This document shows positions 35,799 to 45,505 of a stretch of 64,000 nt of DNA, in pieces. Source of the stretch: Azoarcus sp. PA01 (lineage in GTDB: Bacteria; Pseudomonadota; Gammaproteobacteria; Burkholderiales; Rhodocyclaceae); the NCBI GenBank assembly GCA_001274695.2, contig LARU01000002.1:992001-1056000 (forward strand), given 5' to 3'. Position numbers and translations under genes: made by a program. The notes below the pieces were generated by a model, which was given only the letters and a program-made list of their open reading frames with translations, was not told the origin of the DNA and made no database searches. Each line of letters starts with the position of its first letter. Position 1 is the first letter of the stretch.

Positions 35799-36593
35799 AT
35801 GCTGATCCATCCCCAGTTCGACCCCATCGCATTTTCCGTCGGCCCGCTGTCGGTGCGCTGGTACGGTCTCATGTACCTGATCGCGTTCGTGCTGTTCATG
35901 ACGCTGGGGCGCGTGCACGCGCGGCGCCGCCCCGAGCTGGGCTGGAACGCGCAGCAGCTCGACGACCTGCTGCTGTACGGCATGCTCGGCGTCGTGCTTG
36001 GCGGGCGGCTCGGCGAAGTGCTGTTTTTCCAGCCCGCGTATTACCTCAGCCACCCCGCGGAGATCCTCGCGATCTGGAAAGGCGGGATGAGTTTCCACGG
36101 CGGCTTTCTCGGCGTGCTCGTCGCAATGTGGCTGTATGGACGCCGCAGCGGCAAGGGGTTCTGGCAAGTGACCGATTTCATCGCGCCGCTGGTGCCGACC
36201 GGACTTGCCGCCGGGCGCCTGGGCAATTTCATCAACGGCGAACTGTGGGGCCGGCCGGTCGAGAGCAACGTGCCCTGGGCGATGGTGTATCCGTGGGTCG
36301 ATGCCCTCCCCCGCCATCCGTCGCAGCTCTATCAGATGGCCGGCGAAGGCCTGCTGCTGTTCGCGATCCTGTGGGTCTATTCGGCCCGCCCGCGGCCGCT
36401 GAAAGCCGTCTCCGCGATGTTCCTGATCGGGTACGGCACCCTGCGCTTCGCCGCCGAGTTCTTCCGCACGCCGGACCCGGGAATATTCGGCACCCTGTCG
36501 CTCGGGCTGTCCACGGCCCAGTGGCTGTGCGTGCCGATGATCGTCGCCGGCCTCGGGTTGCTCGCGTCGCCTCGGGCAAGTCCGGCGCATTGA
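35799..36593 (+). CDS. lgt: Prolipoprotein diacylglyceryl transferase Lgt
   Basis: A 264-residue inner membrane enzyme with seven hydrophobic helices that transfers diacylglycerol to lipobox cysteines. Signature residues are in [13 protein letters not shown] and [19 protein letters not shown] (the essential Arg and Asn of Lgt). [16 protein letters not shown] is the late conserved motif. The ATG at 35799 follows yceH on the same strand. Confidence 0.95.
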   Translation: MLIHPQFDPIAFSVGPLSVRWYGLMYLIAFVLFMTLGRVHARRRPELGWNAQQLDDLLLYGMLGVVLGGRLGEVLFFQPAYYLSHPAEILAIWKGGMSFHGGFLGVLVAMWLYGRRSGKGFWQVTDFIAPLVPTGLAAGRLGNFINGELWGRPVESNVPWAMVYPWVDALPRHPSQLYQMAGEGLLLFAILWVYSARPRPLKAVSAMFLIGYGTLRFAAEFFRTPDPGIFGTLSLGLSTAQWLCVPMIVAGLGLLASPRASPAH

Positions 36594-36899
36594 CCGCTTT
36601 CGCCACTCGCGATGTCGTCCGCTGCCCCCGCCAACCGCTTCAGTGCGGCACGCAGCATGACGCGCAACGGCCTTCCGGGAACGATCTGTCGCCGGCGCTG
36701 ATATCGGCGCAGCGCTAGCATTCGGCGTCGCACGGAAAACAGTTCGCCCGATCCTGCCACAGCCCCGGCGCTGATGACATTGGGGATTCCACGCGACCCC
36801 GGGCAGACTCCGCGCATCGCGCGTGCGAAATCCGCAACCAGGCCGGAACAGGGGGAGCAACGTCATCTCCCTGCATCGAAGGGCTGCGCCTCGTCATAT

Positions 36900-36929
36900 C
36901 TGACACACTTAGTCACATTTACATACTAT
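36900..36929 (+). promoter_or_regulatory. Candidate sigma-70 promoter of the malonyl-CoA decarboxylase gene
   Basis: CTGACA at 36900-36905 and TACTAT at 36924-36929 with an 18-base spacer, 41 bases ahead of the start. The rest of the 377-base gap (36594-36970) shows no gene. Confidence 0.5.
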
Positions 36930-36970
36930 GATCCTCTCATTGCAAGAAGAGCGACTTTAGGAGGCGTGAC

Positions 36971-38350
36971 GTGGCATCCGGACTTGTTTCTCGCGGCCTG
37001 TCGAAAGTACGCGCGATGGTCGCCGGAGCAGGAGGAAAAAGCGGCGAGCCGTCGGAAAAAGTGCTCGCGCGCATCCGCCGGCAACTGAAGGAGTGCGCCG
37101 AAGGACTGGGCGGTGAAGTGTCGACGCGGCTGCGCGCAGGCCGTCTCGCTGAAACCTATCTGAGCCTCGACGATGCGGGGCGGATCGCATTCCTGCGCAT
37201 GATCGCGCTCGAGTTCGGCCCGGACCCGGAAAAAATCGCCAAAGCCCACGAAGCGTATCAGGCCGCAGTCGGGACGGAGCGGCAATGGGATGCCGAAGCG
37301 CAGCTGCGCGCCGCGATGCGCTCGTCGCGAATCCGCATCCTGACCCAGTTCAACGCGATCCCGCAGGGCGTGAAGTTCCTCGTCGACCTGCGCGCGGACC
37401 TGCTTCGCTTTCTCGAGCAACACAAGGAACTCAAGTCGCTCGACCGCGAACTCGAAGCGCGCCTGACGGCGTGGTTCGACGTCGGCTTTCTCGAGCTCAC
37501 GCGCCTCACGTGGAACTCCCCTGCCGCGCTGCTCGAGAAAATCGTCCAGTACGAAGCGGTACACGAGATCCAGTCGTGGCGGGACCTGAAGAACCGGCTC
37601 GGCTCCGACCGTCGCTGCTACGCGTTCTTCCACCCGCGCATGCCGCAGGAGCCGCTGATTTTCGTCGAAGTCGCGCTGATGGAGGAGCTCGCCGACAACG
37701 TGCAGAAACTGCTCGACGAAAACGCTCCCGCCGCCGACACGGGCCGCGCGACCACGGCGATCTTCTATTCGATCAGCGCCACCCAGGACGGGCTGCGCGG
37801 CGTGTCGTTCGGCAATTTCCTGCTCAAGCGCGTCCTCGACGATCTAAAGCGCGACTTCCCGAAACTCGACACCTTCGCGACGCTCTCGCCGATCCCGGGA
37901 CTGGTGCGCTGGGCGTCGAAGCACCCGAACGAAGTTGCTGCCGCGTTCACCGAAGCCGACTGGAAGCGCCTCGCCGCGGCCGGCATCGAAGGTCCCGAGT
38001 CGGAGCGGCTCAAGCCGGTACTGGCCGGACGTCATGAATGGGTCGCCGACCGGCCGTTGGCGCGCGCGCTGCGCGACCCGCTGCTGCGGGTCGCTGCCGC
38101 ATACCTGCTCGGTGGGCGGCGTGACAGCAAGGCAATCGATCCGGTCGCCCGCTTCCACTTGGGCAACGGCGCCCGCATCGAGCGGCTGAACTGGCTCGCG
38201 GACACCTCGGACAAGGGACTCGACCAGTCGTGGGGGATCATGGTCAATTATCTCTATGATCCGGAACGCATCGTGACGAACGTCGAGACTTTCACTGCCA
38301 GCGGGGAAATCGACGCGGCAGCGGGTGTCAAGCGGCTTGCGCGGCGCTGA
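36971..38350 (+). CDS. Malonyl-CoA decarboxylase
   Basis: A 459-residue enzyme that decarboxylates malonyl-CoA to acetyl-CoA. The acetyltransferase-like C-terminal domain contains the catalytic Ser region IFYSISATQDGLRGVSFGNF and the His region ARFHLGNGARIERLNWLADT. The N-terminal four-helix region covers about 60-160. The start is GTG at 36971, set by AGGAGG six bases upstream (MASGLVSRGLSKV). No malonate transporter or ligase is adjacent, so the malonyl-CoA source is unclear. Confidence 0.92.
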   Translation: MASGLVSRGLSKVRAMVAGAGGKSGEPSEKVLARIRRQLKECAEGLGGEVSTRLRAGRLAETYLSLDDAGRIAFLRMIALEFGPDPEKIAKAHEAYQAAVGTERQWDAEAQLRAAMRSSRIRILTQFNAIPQGVKFLVDLRADLLRFLEQHKELKSLDRELEARLTAWFDVGFLELTRLTWNSPAALLEKIVQYEAVHEIQSWRDLKNRLGSDRRCYAFFHPRMPQEPLIFVEVALMEELADNVQKLLDENAPAADTGRATTAIFYSISATQDGLRGVSFGNFLLKRVLDDLKRDFPKLDTFATLSPIPGLVRWASKHPNEVAAAFTEADWKRLAAAGIEGPESERLKPVLAGRHEWVADRPLARALRDPLLRVAAAYLLGGRRDSKAIDPVARFHLGNGARIERLNWLADTSDKGLDQSWGIMVNYLYDPERIVTNVETFTASGEIDAAAGVKRLARR

Positions 38351-38362
38351 CAGCGAGAGCTC

Positions 38363-40810
38363 GTGAAGTTTCCTTTCCGCAGCACTTCGATCCGCGTCCG
38401 CCTGCTGCTGGCGAGCACCGTTGTCCAGGTCCTGCTGCTGACGCTGCTGCTCGCCAACAGCGTGCGGCTGATGAACGACGCGACCTCCGCGAGCCTCGAC
38501 ACCCTCATCGACCAGAACGCGACGATGCTCCACGCGATGGCGGCCGCGTACGGCGACCAGCGCCAGTTCGGCGTGCTGCAGGACGTGCTCGGCGAGTTGC
38601 TCGGCGAAGCCGATGAAGGCCTTGTGTATGTGCGCATCGGCACTGCGGACGGGCACTTCCTCGTCAGCGCGGGAATGCCCCGGATGGCCGCCCTGCCGCC
38701 CGACAACTCCGAGGTCGCTGACGGCAACCGCCCCGACGAGCTGATCCACGTGCGCCGGCCGCTGCTGCTCGAACGCAACGAAATCGGCTTCCTGCAGTTC
38801 GGCGTATCGGTGTCGGTGCTCGCGGCAGCGCGCCAGGCGATCACCGAGCAGGGCGGGATGATCGCGCTGATCGAAATCCTGCTGACGTTCGCGCTGCTGT
38901 CGGGCATCGGTTTCCTGCTCACCCGCAAGCTGAGCCGATTGCTGGCAGGCAGCCAGGCGATCGCCGAGGGGCGGCTCGACCACCGCCTGCCGGAAGACGG
39001 CCACGACGAGCTCGCGCGCCTCTCCCAGCATTTCAACGTCATGGCCGCGAACCTGCAGGAGCGGATCGGCGAACTGCAGGACACGGCGGCGCGGCTCAAA
39101 GCCAGCGAGCAGCGGTACGAACTCGCGATCCAGGGCGCCCACGACGGTCTGTGGGACTGGGACATCGCCGCCGGCTCGGTGTATTGCTCGCCGCGCTGCT
39201 GCGAGATCGCCGGCCTTTCGGCCGACCCGCCGCAGCAGTCGCCGGCCGACATCCTCGGCGCCATCCACCCGCTCGACGTCGCGGCGTACCGCAACACGCT
39301 GGTCGAGCACCTGAAAGGAGACAGCACCCAGTTCAAGGTGGAATACCGCATGCGCCAGCACGATGGCAGCTATCGCTGGGTCATGAAGCGCGGCGTGGCG
39401 CTGCGCGGCGCCGATGGCCGCGCGTTCCGCATGGCAGGATCGATCAGCGACATCCACCTGCACAAGCTCGCGCAGATGCAGCTCCAGTTCGATGCGCTCC
39501 ACGACAGCCTGACAGGATTGCCGAATCGTGCGCTGTTCCTCGAGCACGTGCACAGCGCACTCGGCCAGCAGCAGCGTCGCGCCGACCGCTTCGGCTTTGC
39601 GGTGCTCGCGATCGACCTCGAGCGCTTTCGCCTCGTCAATGACAGCTTCGGCCACGCTGCAGGGGACGAGTTGCTGAAGAAAGTGGCGGAGGCGATCCGG
39701 GCGACGCTGCGCCAGGGCGATATCGCCGCGCGCGTCGGCGGCGACCAGTTCGCGCTGCTGCTCAACGGCATCGACGATCCGGCCGAGTCGCTGCGCCTGG
39801 TCGAGGCGCTGCGCGAGAACCTCGCGAAGCCGACATGCCTCGCCGGGCACACGCTGTATCCGAAATGCCGCGTCGGCATCGCACTGAGCACCGACCACGA
39901 CAACGGCGAAGCCCTGTTGCGCGACGCCGACAACGCCTTGCAGCAGGCGCGCGAAGGGAGCTGCGAGGGGCGCGTCGCGATGTTCCATGCGTCGATGCAC
40001 ACCCACGCGCTGCAAAGCCTGCGGCTCGAAGGCGAACTGCGCACGGCGCTGCGCGGCGGCGGGCTGGCGGTGTATTTCCAGCCGATCGTCGCGCTCGCCA
40101 CTGGCAGCATCAGCAGTTTCGAAGCGCTGGTTCGCTGGCCCCACCCCACCGAAGGGATGCTGGCACCGAACCTGTTCATTCCGCTCGCCGAGACTCTCGG
40201 CCTGATCCACGAACTCGACATGCTCGTGCTCCGACGCGCCTGCGAGCACCTGCTGCAGTGGCAGCGCAGGGCCAACGGCGAACCGGTCCCGCGCGTCAGC
40301 GTCAATCTCTCCGCGCTGCAGTTTTCCCGACCCGATCTGGCCGGCGAGATCATCGCGGAAGTGCGCCGCCATGGCTTGCCTCCCGGACTGGTGCGCGTCG
40401 AAGTCACCGAAAGCGTCCTCGCCGAAGCGTCCGGCCCGGCGACCCAGGTGCTGCAGCGCCTGCGCGACATCGGCATGTCGGTGCTGATCGACGATTTCGG
40501 TACCGGCTACTCAGCGCTGAGCTATCTGCACACCATCCCGTGTGACATCATGAAGCTCGACGGTTCGTTCGTCCGCAGCCTCGAGCACGACGAGCGCCTG
40601 CGCAAGATCGTCGCGCGAAGCATCGAGCTCGCTCACGACCTCGGCATCCGCGTAGTCGCCGAGTGCATCGAAACGCCCCAGCAGGACGCGCTGCTGCGGG
40701 CGATGGGATGCGACTACGGGCAGGGCTACCACTATTCCCGCCCGCTCGACCCTTTGGCGACCGAACAATTGCTGTTCGGCGCGTCGACGGCAACCGAGCC
40801 CTCCACATGA
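38363..40810 (+). CDS. Membrane sensor with HAMP, PAS, degenerate GGDEF and EAL
   Basis: An 815-residue inner membrane protein. TM1 is at ~13-33, a periplasmic sensor region at 36-160, TM2 at ~165-190, then HAMP (LAGSQAIAEGRLDHRLPEDG), PAS (~250-375), GGDEF-type and EAL domains. The cyclase motif is GGDQF with a retained RQGD I-site, so synthesis is doubtful. EAL motifs are complete (FEALVRWPHP, VTESVLAEA, DDFGTGYSALSYL, AECIE), favouring phosphodiesterase activity with the cyclase domain as a sensor. GTG start. Its stop overlaps the porin start (ATGA), so output and porin are co-expressed. Confidence 0.9.
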   Translation: MKFPFRSTSIRVRLLLASTVVQVLLLTLLLANSVRLMNDATSASLDTLIDQNATMLHAMAAAYGDQRQFGVLQDVLGELLGEADEGLVYVRIGTADGHFLVSAGMPRMAALPPDNSEVADGNRPDELIHVRRPLLLERNEIGFLQFGVSVSVLAAARQAITEQGGMIALIEILLTFALLSGIGFLLTRKLSRLLAGSQAIAEGRLDHRLPEDGHDELARLSQHFNVMAANLQERIGELQDTAARLKASEQRYELAIQGAHDGLWDWDIAAGSVYCSPRCCEIAGLSADPPQQSPADILGAIHPLDVAAYRNTLVEHLKGDSTQFKVEYRMRQHDGSYRWVMKRGVALRGADGRAFRMAGSISDIHLHKLAQMQLQFDALHDSLTGLPNRALFLEHVHSALGQQQRRADRFGFAVLAIDLERFRLVNDSFGHAAGDELLKKVAEAIRATLRQGDIAARVGGDQFALLLNGIDDPAESLRLVEALRENLAKPTCLAGHTLYPKCRVGIALSTDHDNGEALLRDADNALQQAREGSCEGRVAMFHASMHTHALQSLRLEGELRTALRGGGLAVYFQPIVALATGSISSFEALVRWPHPTEGMLAPNLFIPLAETLGLIHELDMLVLRRACEHLLQWQRRANGEPVPRVSVNLSALQFSRPDLAGEIIAEVRRHGLPPGLVRVEVTESVLAEASGPATQVLQRLRDIGMSVLIDDFGTGYSALSYLHTIPCDIMKLDGSFVRSLEHDERLRKIVARSIELAHDLGIRVVAECIETPQQDALLRAMGCDYGQGYHYSRPLDPLATEQLLFGASTATEPST

Positions 40811-42033
40811 TCTTCCATTCCCTGCATTGCACACGCGTCCTCATGCTGCTGATGCTGTGCGCGGCTTTCCGCACGACCGACAGCGCCGCGGCCGACGCGG
40901 CGAAGCCCGAATTCTCGGGTTTCGCAACGCTCGGCGCCGTAACCACCGACCGCGACGACATGTGGTTCATGCGCTACGGCGTCAACTACCCCGGCAGCAG
41001 CGATCCCGACTTCAGCCCCGACTCGCTGCTGGGTTTGCAGGCGAGTCTGCGGCTTCTGGCCGACAACGACGTCACGCTGCAGGCCCTCGTCATGGAGAAC
41101 GGGAGGAACAGCTACGACCCGCGAGTCACGCTCGCGTTCTTCCGCCAGACGCTCGCGCCCGGCCTGTCGCTACGCGTGGGCCGGCTCCGGGCGCCGTTCT
41201 TCATGCTGTCGGATTCGCTCTACGTGAACTACGCGAATCCCTGGGTGCGCCCGCCTGTCGAAGTGTACGGGCTCAACCCGTTCAACGACCTCGACGGCAT
41301 CGATCTCATCTACCACGCCCGGATCGGCAAGCTCGACGCCGAAATCCACCCTTATTACGGCCGCAGCACGATCCCGTTTCCGCAGGGCAAAGCTCGCCTC
41401 GAGGCGAGCCGGGGCATCAATCTGGTGCTGACGCAGGGCAGCTTTTCCCTGCACTTCGGCCGCACTCGCGCGCAGCTCGAGATCGACTATCGCGACCCCC
41501 AGCATATCGCGCTTGCCGCGGACCTCAATGCGGCAGGCCTCGGCAGCGTGACGAGGGAGCTCGCGGGCGGCGACGGCAAGGCGAGCTTCGATTCGGCCGG
41601 GCTGCAATGGGACGACGGTCGCTGGCAGGTCAGCGGGGAATACGTACGCCGACGCGCCGACCGCTACGTGACGAGTTCGAGCGCGTGGTACGTCAGCGTC
41701 GGCAGGCGCTTCGGTGCTTTCACGCCTTACGTCTCGTTCGCCCGCCAGATCCTCGACGCGCCGATCGCGCGTGCGGCGATTCCCTCGTCCTTCGCGGCGC
41801 TCGAAGCTGACTGGAAAGCCTATCTGACGTCGCGTAACAACGCCCAAGGCAGCATTACCACTGGAGGACGCTGGGACCTATCCCCCGCCGCCGCGCTCAA
41901 GGCGGAATTCACTCACGCCCGCCTGGACCGCAACGCGTGGGGGTCCTACTTCCCGCGCGGCAACGTGCAGACCACTCCGATCGGGGGAAACACCGCGAAC
42001 ACGTTCAGCCTGTCGCTCGATGTGACTTTCTGA
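40807..42033 (+). CDS. Outer membrane porin-like beta-barrel protein
   Basis: A 408-residue secreted protein. A signal peptide (about 1-28, MLLMLCAAFRTTDSAAA) precedes alternating amphipathic strands (SLRLLADNDVTLQALVMENG, ITTGGRWDLSPAAALKAEF) and a C-terminal aromatic ending NTFSLSLDVTF, the usual signal for outer membrane insertion. The substrate is unknown. It overlaps the upstream GGDQF-EAL gene and is followed by a short periplasmic binding protein gene, suggesting a substrate-sensing or uptake unit. Confidence 0.72.
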   Translation: MIFHSLHCTRVLMLLMLCAAFRTTDSAAADAAKPEFSGFATLGAVTTDRDDMWFMRYGVNYPGSSDPDFSPDSLLGLQASLRLLADNDVTLQALVMENGRNSYDPRVTLAFFRQTLAPGLSLRVGRLRAPFFMLSDSLYVNYANPWVRPPVEVYGLNPFNDLDGIDLIYHARIGKLDAEIHPYYGRSTIPFPQGKARLEASRGINLVLTQGSFSLHFGRTRAQLEIDYRDPQHIALAADLNAAGLGSVTRELAGGDGKASFDSAGLQWDDGRWQVSGEYVRRRADRYVTSSSAWYVSVGRRFGAFTPYVSFARQILDAPIARAAIPSSFAALEADWKAYLTSRNNAQGSITTGGRWDLSPAAALKAEFTHARLDRNAWGSYFPRGNVQTTPIGGNTANTFSLSLDVTF

Positions 42034-42043
42034 GGCGACACAC

Positions 42044-42469
42044 GTGAAACGGCTCCCCTCCGGAATCCTCGTCACGGCGGCGCTGACGCTGTTCGCCCCG
42101 CTCGCGGTCGCGCAGATCTTCATCGTCACCGGCACGCGCGGCGCAATCGACGAATTGTCACGACAGCAGGCCGAGCAGTTGTACCTGGGGCGCACCCGCA
42201 GCCTGCCCGACGGGACACCGGTCGCGCTTGCCGACCTGCCGGCAGGCAGCGTGCGCGACCGCTTCTACGAGCAACTCACCGGCAAGAATCCGAGCCAGAT
42301 CCGCGCCTACTGGTCGCGCATGGTTTTCACCGGCCGCGCGCTGCCGCCTCAGCAAGTCGGAAACGTCCGCGAACTCGGCGCGCTCCTCACCGCCAACCCG
42401 AATGTCATCGGCTACCTCCCCGCGGCCGACGCGGACTCGCGCATGAAAGTGCTGCTCGAGCTTCCCTGA
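42044..42469 (+). CDS. Short PstS-like periplasmic protein
   Basis: A 141-residue secreted protein (signal peptide to about residue 23). The core FVTGTRGAIDELSRQQAEQL-type region is followed by YLGRTRSLPDGTPV and RAYWSRMVFTGRALPPQQVG, hallmarks of the short 'phosphate ABC transporter substrate-binding protein' family often found beside porins or GGDEF/EAL genes. It is only half the size of PstS. The start is GTG at 42044, ten bases after the porin stop. Ligand unknown. Confidence 0.78.
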   Translation: MKRLPSGILVTAALTLFAPLAVAQIFIVTGTRGAIDELSRQQAEQLYLGRTRSLPDGTPVALADLPAGSVRDRFYEQLTGKNPSQIRAYWSRMVFTGRALPPQQVGNVRELGALLTANPNVIGYLPAADADSRMKVLLELP

Positions 42470-42515
42470 GCGCGACGTTTTTCTGCCCTCGACTCGAATC
42501 GCGAGCGCAATACGC

Positions 42516-42566
42516 TTGACCGATCCGGCAGGCGATGTTGTAATGCGAATCGTTCCTATTCGTTAT
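42516..42566 (+). promoter_or_regulatory. hemP promoter with overlapping Fur box
   Basis: TTGACC (42516-42521) and TGTAAT (42539-42544) with a 17-base spacer form a strong sigma-70 promoter. AATGCGAATCGTTCCTATTC from 42542 resembles the Fur boxes usually seen before hemP in this group and covers the -10 region. Iron repression is inferred. Confidence 0.72.
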
Positions 42567-42573
42567 ATGAAAC

Positions 42574-42780
42574 ATGCCAAACGATCTCCCCCTTCCGTCG
42601 CGAGCCACGCACCGCCCTCCGGTCGAGGGGGCATCGCAGGCAAGCGCGACGGAACAGCACGCACAGCCGATCCCGAGCACCGAGCTGCTGCTCGGGCGCC
42701 CGAGCGTGACGATCGACCACGACGGAATGCATTACGTCCTGCGCGCGACCCGCGCCGGGAAACTTATCCTGACAAAGTGA
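42574..42780 (+). CDS. hemP: Hemin uptake protein HemP
   Basis: A 68-residue protein with a disordered N-terminus and the conserved C-terminal beta region: STELLLGRPSVTIDHDGMHY then VLRATRAGKLILTK. HemP-family proteins are small, iron-repressed and linked to haem uptake. First gene of hemP-bfd-bfr. Confidence 0.9.
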   Translation: MPNDLPLPSRATHRPPVEGASQASATEQHAQPIPSTELLLGRPSVTIDHDGMHYVLRATRAGKLILTK

Positions 42781-42824
42781 TCCCGCGCCAAGCGGGCGAA
42801 CAAACGGCACAACGAGGCTAGACT

Positions 42825-43055
42825 ATGTACGTCTGCGTCTGCAACGCGGTAACGGATCGCCACATCGAACAGGCAGTCAGCGAAGGGGCATCGACCTTGC
42901 GCGAGCTGCGCGCGCGACTCGGCGTGGCGAGCGAGTGCGGCCGCTGCGCGACGTGCGCCCGTGATTGTCTGCGTTCCGCGCTGGCAGAGCAGACCGCGGC
43001 TCCGGCTCCCGCCGGCGTCGCGTCCTCGTTCTCGTTTGCCGTGGAGGCCCTATGA
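42825..43055 (+). CDS. bfd: Bacterioferritin-associated ferredoxin Bfd
   Basis: A 76-residue 2Fe-2S protein: [18 protein letters not shown] with C4 and C6, and CGRCATC with C38 and C41 completing the Bfd ligand set. It reduces bacterioferritin to release iron. Its stop overlaps the bfr start, so the two are coupled. Confidence 0.93.
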   Translation: MYVCVCNAVTDRHIEQAVSEGASTLRELRARLGVASECGRCATCARDCLRSALAEQTAAPAPAGVASSFSFAVEAL

Positions 43056-43528
43056 AAGGCGACGTCAAAGTCATCCAGTTCCTCAACAAGCAGCTAACCA
43101 GCGAGCTGACTGCCGTCAACCAGTATTTTCTGCATGCGCGCATGTACAAGAACTGGGGGCTCGAACGGCTCGGCCATCACGAGTACGAAGAATCGATCGA
43201 GGAAATGAAGCACGCCGACAAGCTCATCGGCCGCGTGCTGTTTCTCGAAGGACTGCCGAACCTGCAGAACCTGAACAAGCTCCTGGTCGGCGAAAACGTC
43301 CCCGAGTGCCTGGAAGGAGACCTGAAGCTCGAAGTGGCGGCGCGGACCGACCTCATCGAGATGATCGCGTACTGTGAAACCTGTCAGGACTATGTTTCGC
43401 GCGAACTGTTCGAGGAGCTCCTCGAAAATACCGAAGAGCATATCGATTACCTCGAAACGCAGCTGGAACTCATCGGCAAGGTCGGCCTGCAGAATTACCT
43501 GCAGTCGCAGATGGAAAGTTCCAGCTAG
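43052..43528 (+). CDS. bfr: Bacterioferritin Bfr
   Basis: A 158-residue iron-storage subunit that forms 24-mers. Ferroxidase ligands E18, E51 and H54 are in [11 protein letters not shown] and [12 protein letters not shown], and the haem-ligand Met52 is present. [19 protein letters not shown] is the family signature. Length is normal. Confidence 0.96.
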   Translation: MKGDVKVIQFLNKQLTSELTAVNQYFLHARMYKNWGLERLGHHEYEESIEEMKHADKLIGRVLFLEGLPNLQNLNKLLVGENVPECLEGDLKLEVAARTDLIEMIAYCETCQDYVSRELFEELLENTEEHIDYLETQLELIGKVGLQNYLQSQMESSS

Positions 43529-43689
43529 GCATCGCCGCCGGGGTCGGGCGCGCGTTGCCGCGCCCCTTGCTGCACCCGGTTGCCCCTTCCCATTCACGTC
43601 ACAGCCCCTTCACACCGACTTCCCAGCCACTCCCGCCCGTTCTCGCGCAGAACCCGCCAGGCACCGGACCCCGATACGAACAGGCGAAC

Positions 43690-43809
43690 ATGAACCGACC
43701 GATTTCTCCGCTCCGCGGCATGACTCCGCTGCCCGCAGCTTTTGCCGCGCATCGCATCGCGCTCTACCTCGTGGTCGCCGCTGTGGCAATCGACCGTCTT
43801 CTCGGATGA
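43690..43809 (+). CDS. Possible 39-residue membrane peptide
   Basis: A short frame MNRPISPLRGMTPLPAAFAA followed by HRIALYLVVAAVAIDRLLG, one hydrophobic helix, in the 340-base gap between bfr and tonB. There is no strong ribosome-binding site and I know no family. The rest of the gap shows no other gene. Confidence 0.3.
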   Translation: MNRPISPLRGMTPLPAAFAAHRIALYLVVAAVAIDRLLG

Positions 43810-43868
43810 CCTCTGAGCTGCCTGCAGGCGCCAGCCGATACTTCCGCAGGCGGCGCGAACCAGACCCG

Positions 43869-44729
43869 ATGAACCTTCCGCATAGCCTTTCTTCAGATTC
43901 GTTTCTCGACCGCCAGGGTGCCACGCCGCGGCGCGCCGCGTCCGCTGCGCCCCGTCCGGGACCGTCCCGCCCGAGCGTCGCCCGCCAGTCGCGCCTGCCC
44001 GTCGGAGCACGCAACCGGCGCGAGCGTCGCCTGATGCTCGTGCTCGTCGCGCTCGCGCACGCCGCCGCGGCGATCGGGTTCGCGCGATTTCAACCGGCGC
44101 CGGCCGAAGCGCCGCAGCCTCCGATCACCGTCGCGCTGATCGAGCCTCCCGTCGCGGTGCCGACGCCCGAACCGCCGGCGCCCGTGCCGCCGGCGCCCAC
44201 GCCGCCGCCGAAACCGGAAGTCAGCAAGCCGCCACCCCCGAAACCCGTGCCGCGGCGCGTCCGCCCCACACCTGCGAAAGTCGCGCCGCCGGTCCCGGTC
44301 ACGCAGGCGCCTACTGCGGTCAGCCGCGAAGAGCCGCCGCCTGCGCCCGCCGAACCCGTCGCCGAAACGCCCGCACCGCCCGTCGCCGCGCCCGCCACGC
44401 CGCCGGCCCCTGCCCGCGCGGCCGAATCCCGGCCGACCGAAACCGTCGCGGCACGCTTCGACGCCGCCTACCTGAACAACCCGGTCCCCGCGTACCCGCC
44501 GCTGTCGCGCCGGATGCGCGAGGAAGGCAAAGTCCTGTTGCGCGTCTTCGTGACAGGCGAAGGCCTGCCGGGCAAGATCGAGCTTTCCGCCAGCTCGGGC
44601 TCGGCGCGTCTGGACACCGCCGCGCGCAACGCCGTGTCCGGCTGGCGCTTCGTACCGGCGAAGCAGGACGGACGCAATATCGACGCGTGGGTCGTCGTGC
44701 CGATCATTTTCAAACTCGAAGGAATGTGA
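43869..44729 (+). CDS. tonB: TonB energy-transducing protein
   Basis: A 286-residue protein anchored by one TM (LMLVLVALAHAAAAIGFARF, ~57-76). A long Pro-rich periplasmic spacer (residues ~85-195) and the C-terminal TonB fold (YPPLSRRMREEGKVLLRVFV, GWRFVPAKQDGRNIDAWVVV) complete it. With ExbB and ExbD it drives TonB-dependent uptake of iron chelates or haem. The start at 43869 gives an N-terminal basic region of ordinary length. Confidence 0.9.
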   Translation: MNLPHSLSSDSFLDRQGATPRRAASAAPRPGPSRPSVARQSRLPVGARNRRERRLMLVLVALAHAAAAIGFARFQPAPAEAPQPPITVALIEPPVAVPTPEPPAPVPPAPTPPPKPEVSKPPPPKPVPRRVRPTPAKVAPPVPVTQAPTAVSREEPPPAPAEPVAETPAPPVAAPATPPAPARAAESRPTETVAARFDAAYLNNPVPAYPPLSRRMREEGKVLLRVFVTGEGLPGKIELSASSGSARLDTAARNAVSGWRFVPAKQDGRNIDAWVVVPIIFKLEGM

Positions 44730-44731
44730 AC

Positions 44732-45505
44732 ATGCCTAGCGACACTTTCGGCCTCGCGCACCTGTGGGGCCAATCCGATCTCATCATCAAGCTCGTCGCT
44801 TTCGCGCTCGTCGTCATGTCGGTCGCAAGCTGGTACCTGATCCTGGTGCGCAGCGTGCGCCAGCTCCGCGCCCGCCGCTTCGACCACGCCGTCGAAGCGT
44901 TCTGGAACGCCCCGCATCTCGACGAAGGCCTCGCGCGGCTGTCCGGCGCGGCACCCGATTCGCCGTTCGAAGCGCTCGCCCGCCAAGGCGCGGCGGCGAC
45001 TGAACATCTGCGCCGGCACACGCACGACGACACGCTCGGCGGCAAGCTCGACGCCGACGAGTTCGTCACCCGTGCGATGCGCAAGTCGATAGCGCTGTCG
45101 ACGGCGCAGCTCGAGTCGGGCCTCACGGTGCTCGCGTCGATCGGCTCGACTGCGCCTTTCGTCGGCCTGTTCGGCACCGTGTGGGGCATCTACCACGCGC
45201 TGATCGGCATCAGCACGTCGGGGATGGCGACGCTCGACAAAGTCGCCGGCCCGGTCGGCGAAGCGTTGATCATGACTGCGTTCGGCCTGTTCGTCGCGAT
45301 CCCGGCAGTGCTCGCGTTCAACGCGTTCACCCGCGCGAACCGCCTCGAACTCTCCGAACTCGACGCGTTCGCGCACGACCTGCACGCGTGGTTCACGACC
45401 GGCACACGGCTCGCGAGCGCGCCGATCGGCGACGTCGCCGCGGGCGCGAATGCGCGCAGCGCGGCGCCGGTCAAGCTGCACGTGCCGACGCCGGGAGCGG
45501 CGTGA
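44732..45505 (+). CDS. exbB: ExbB proton-channel protein
   Basis: A 257-residue inner membrane protein with three TMs (about 20-42, 135-160 and 175-200). IGSTAPFVGLFGTVWGIYHA is the MotA/TolQ/ExbB signature. It starts two bases after tonB and overlaps exbD by one base. Confidence 0.95.
   Translation: MPSDTFGLAHLWGQSDLIIKLVAFALVVMSVASWYLILVRSVRQLRARRFDHAVEAFWNAPHLDEGLARLSGAAPDSPFEALARQGAAATEHLRRHTHDDTLGGKLDADEFVTRAMRKSIALSTAQLESGLTVLASIGSTAPFVGLFGTVWGIYHALIGISTSGMATLDKVAGPVGEALIMTAFGLFVAIPAVLAFNAFTRANRLELSELDAFAHDLHAWFTTGTRLASAPIGDVAAGANARSAAPVKLHVPTPGAA

Noticed and set aside
37844..40372. An 842-codon minus-strand frame opposite the decarboxylase and EAL genes
   Set aside because: No recognisable domain; the plus-strand products are clear families.
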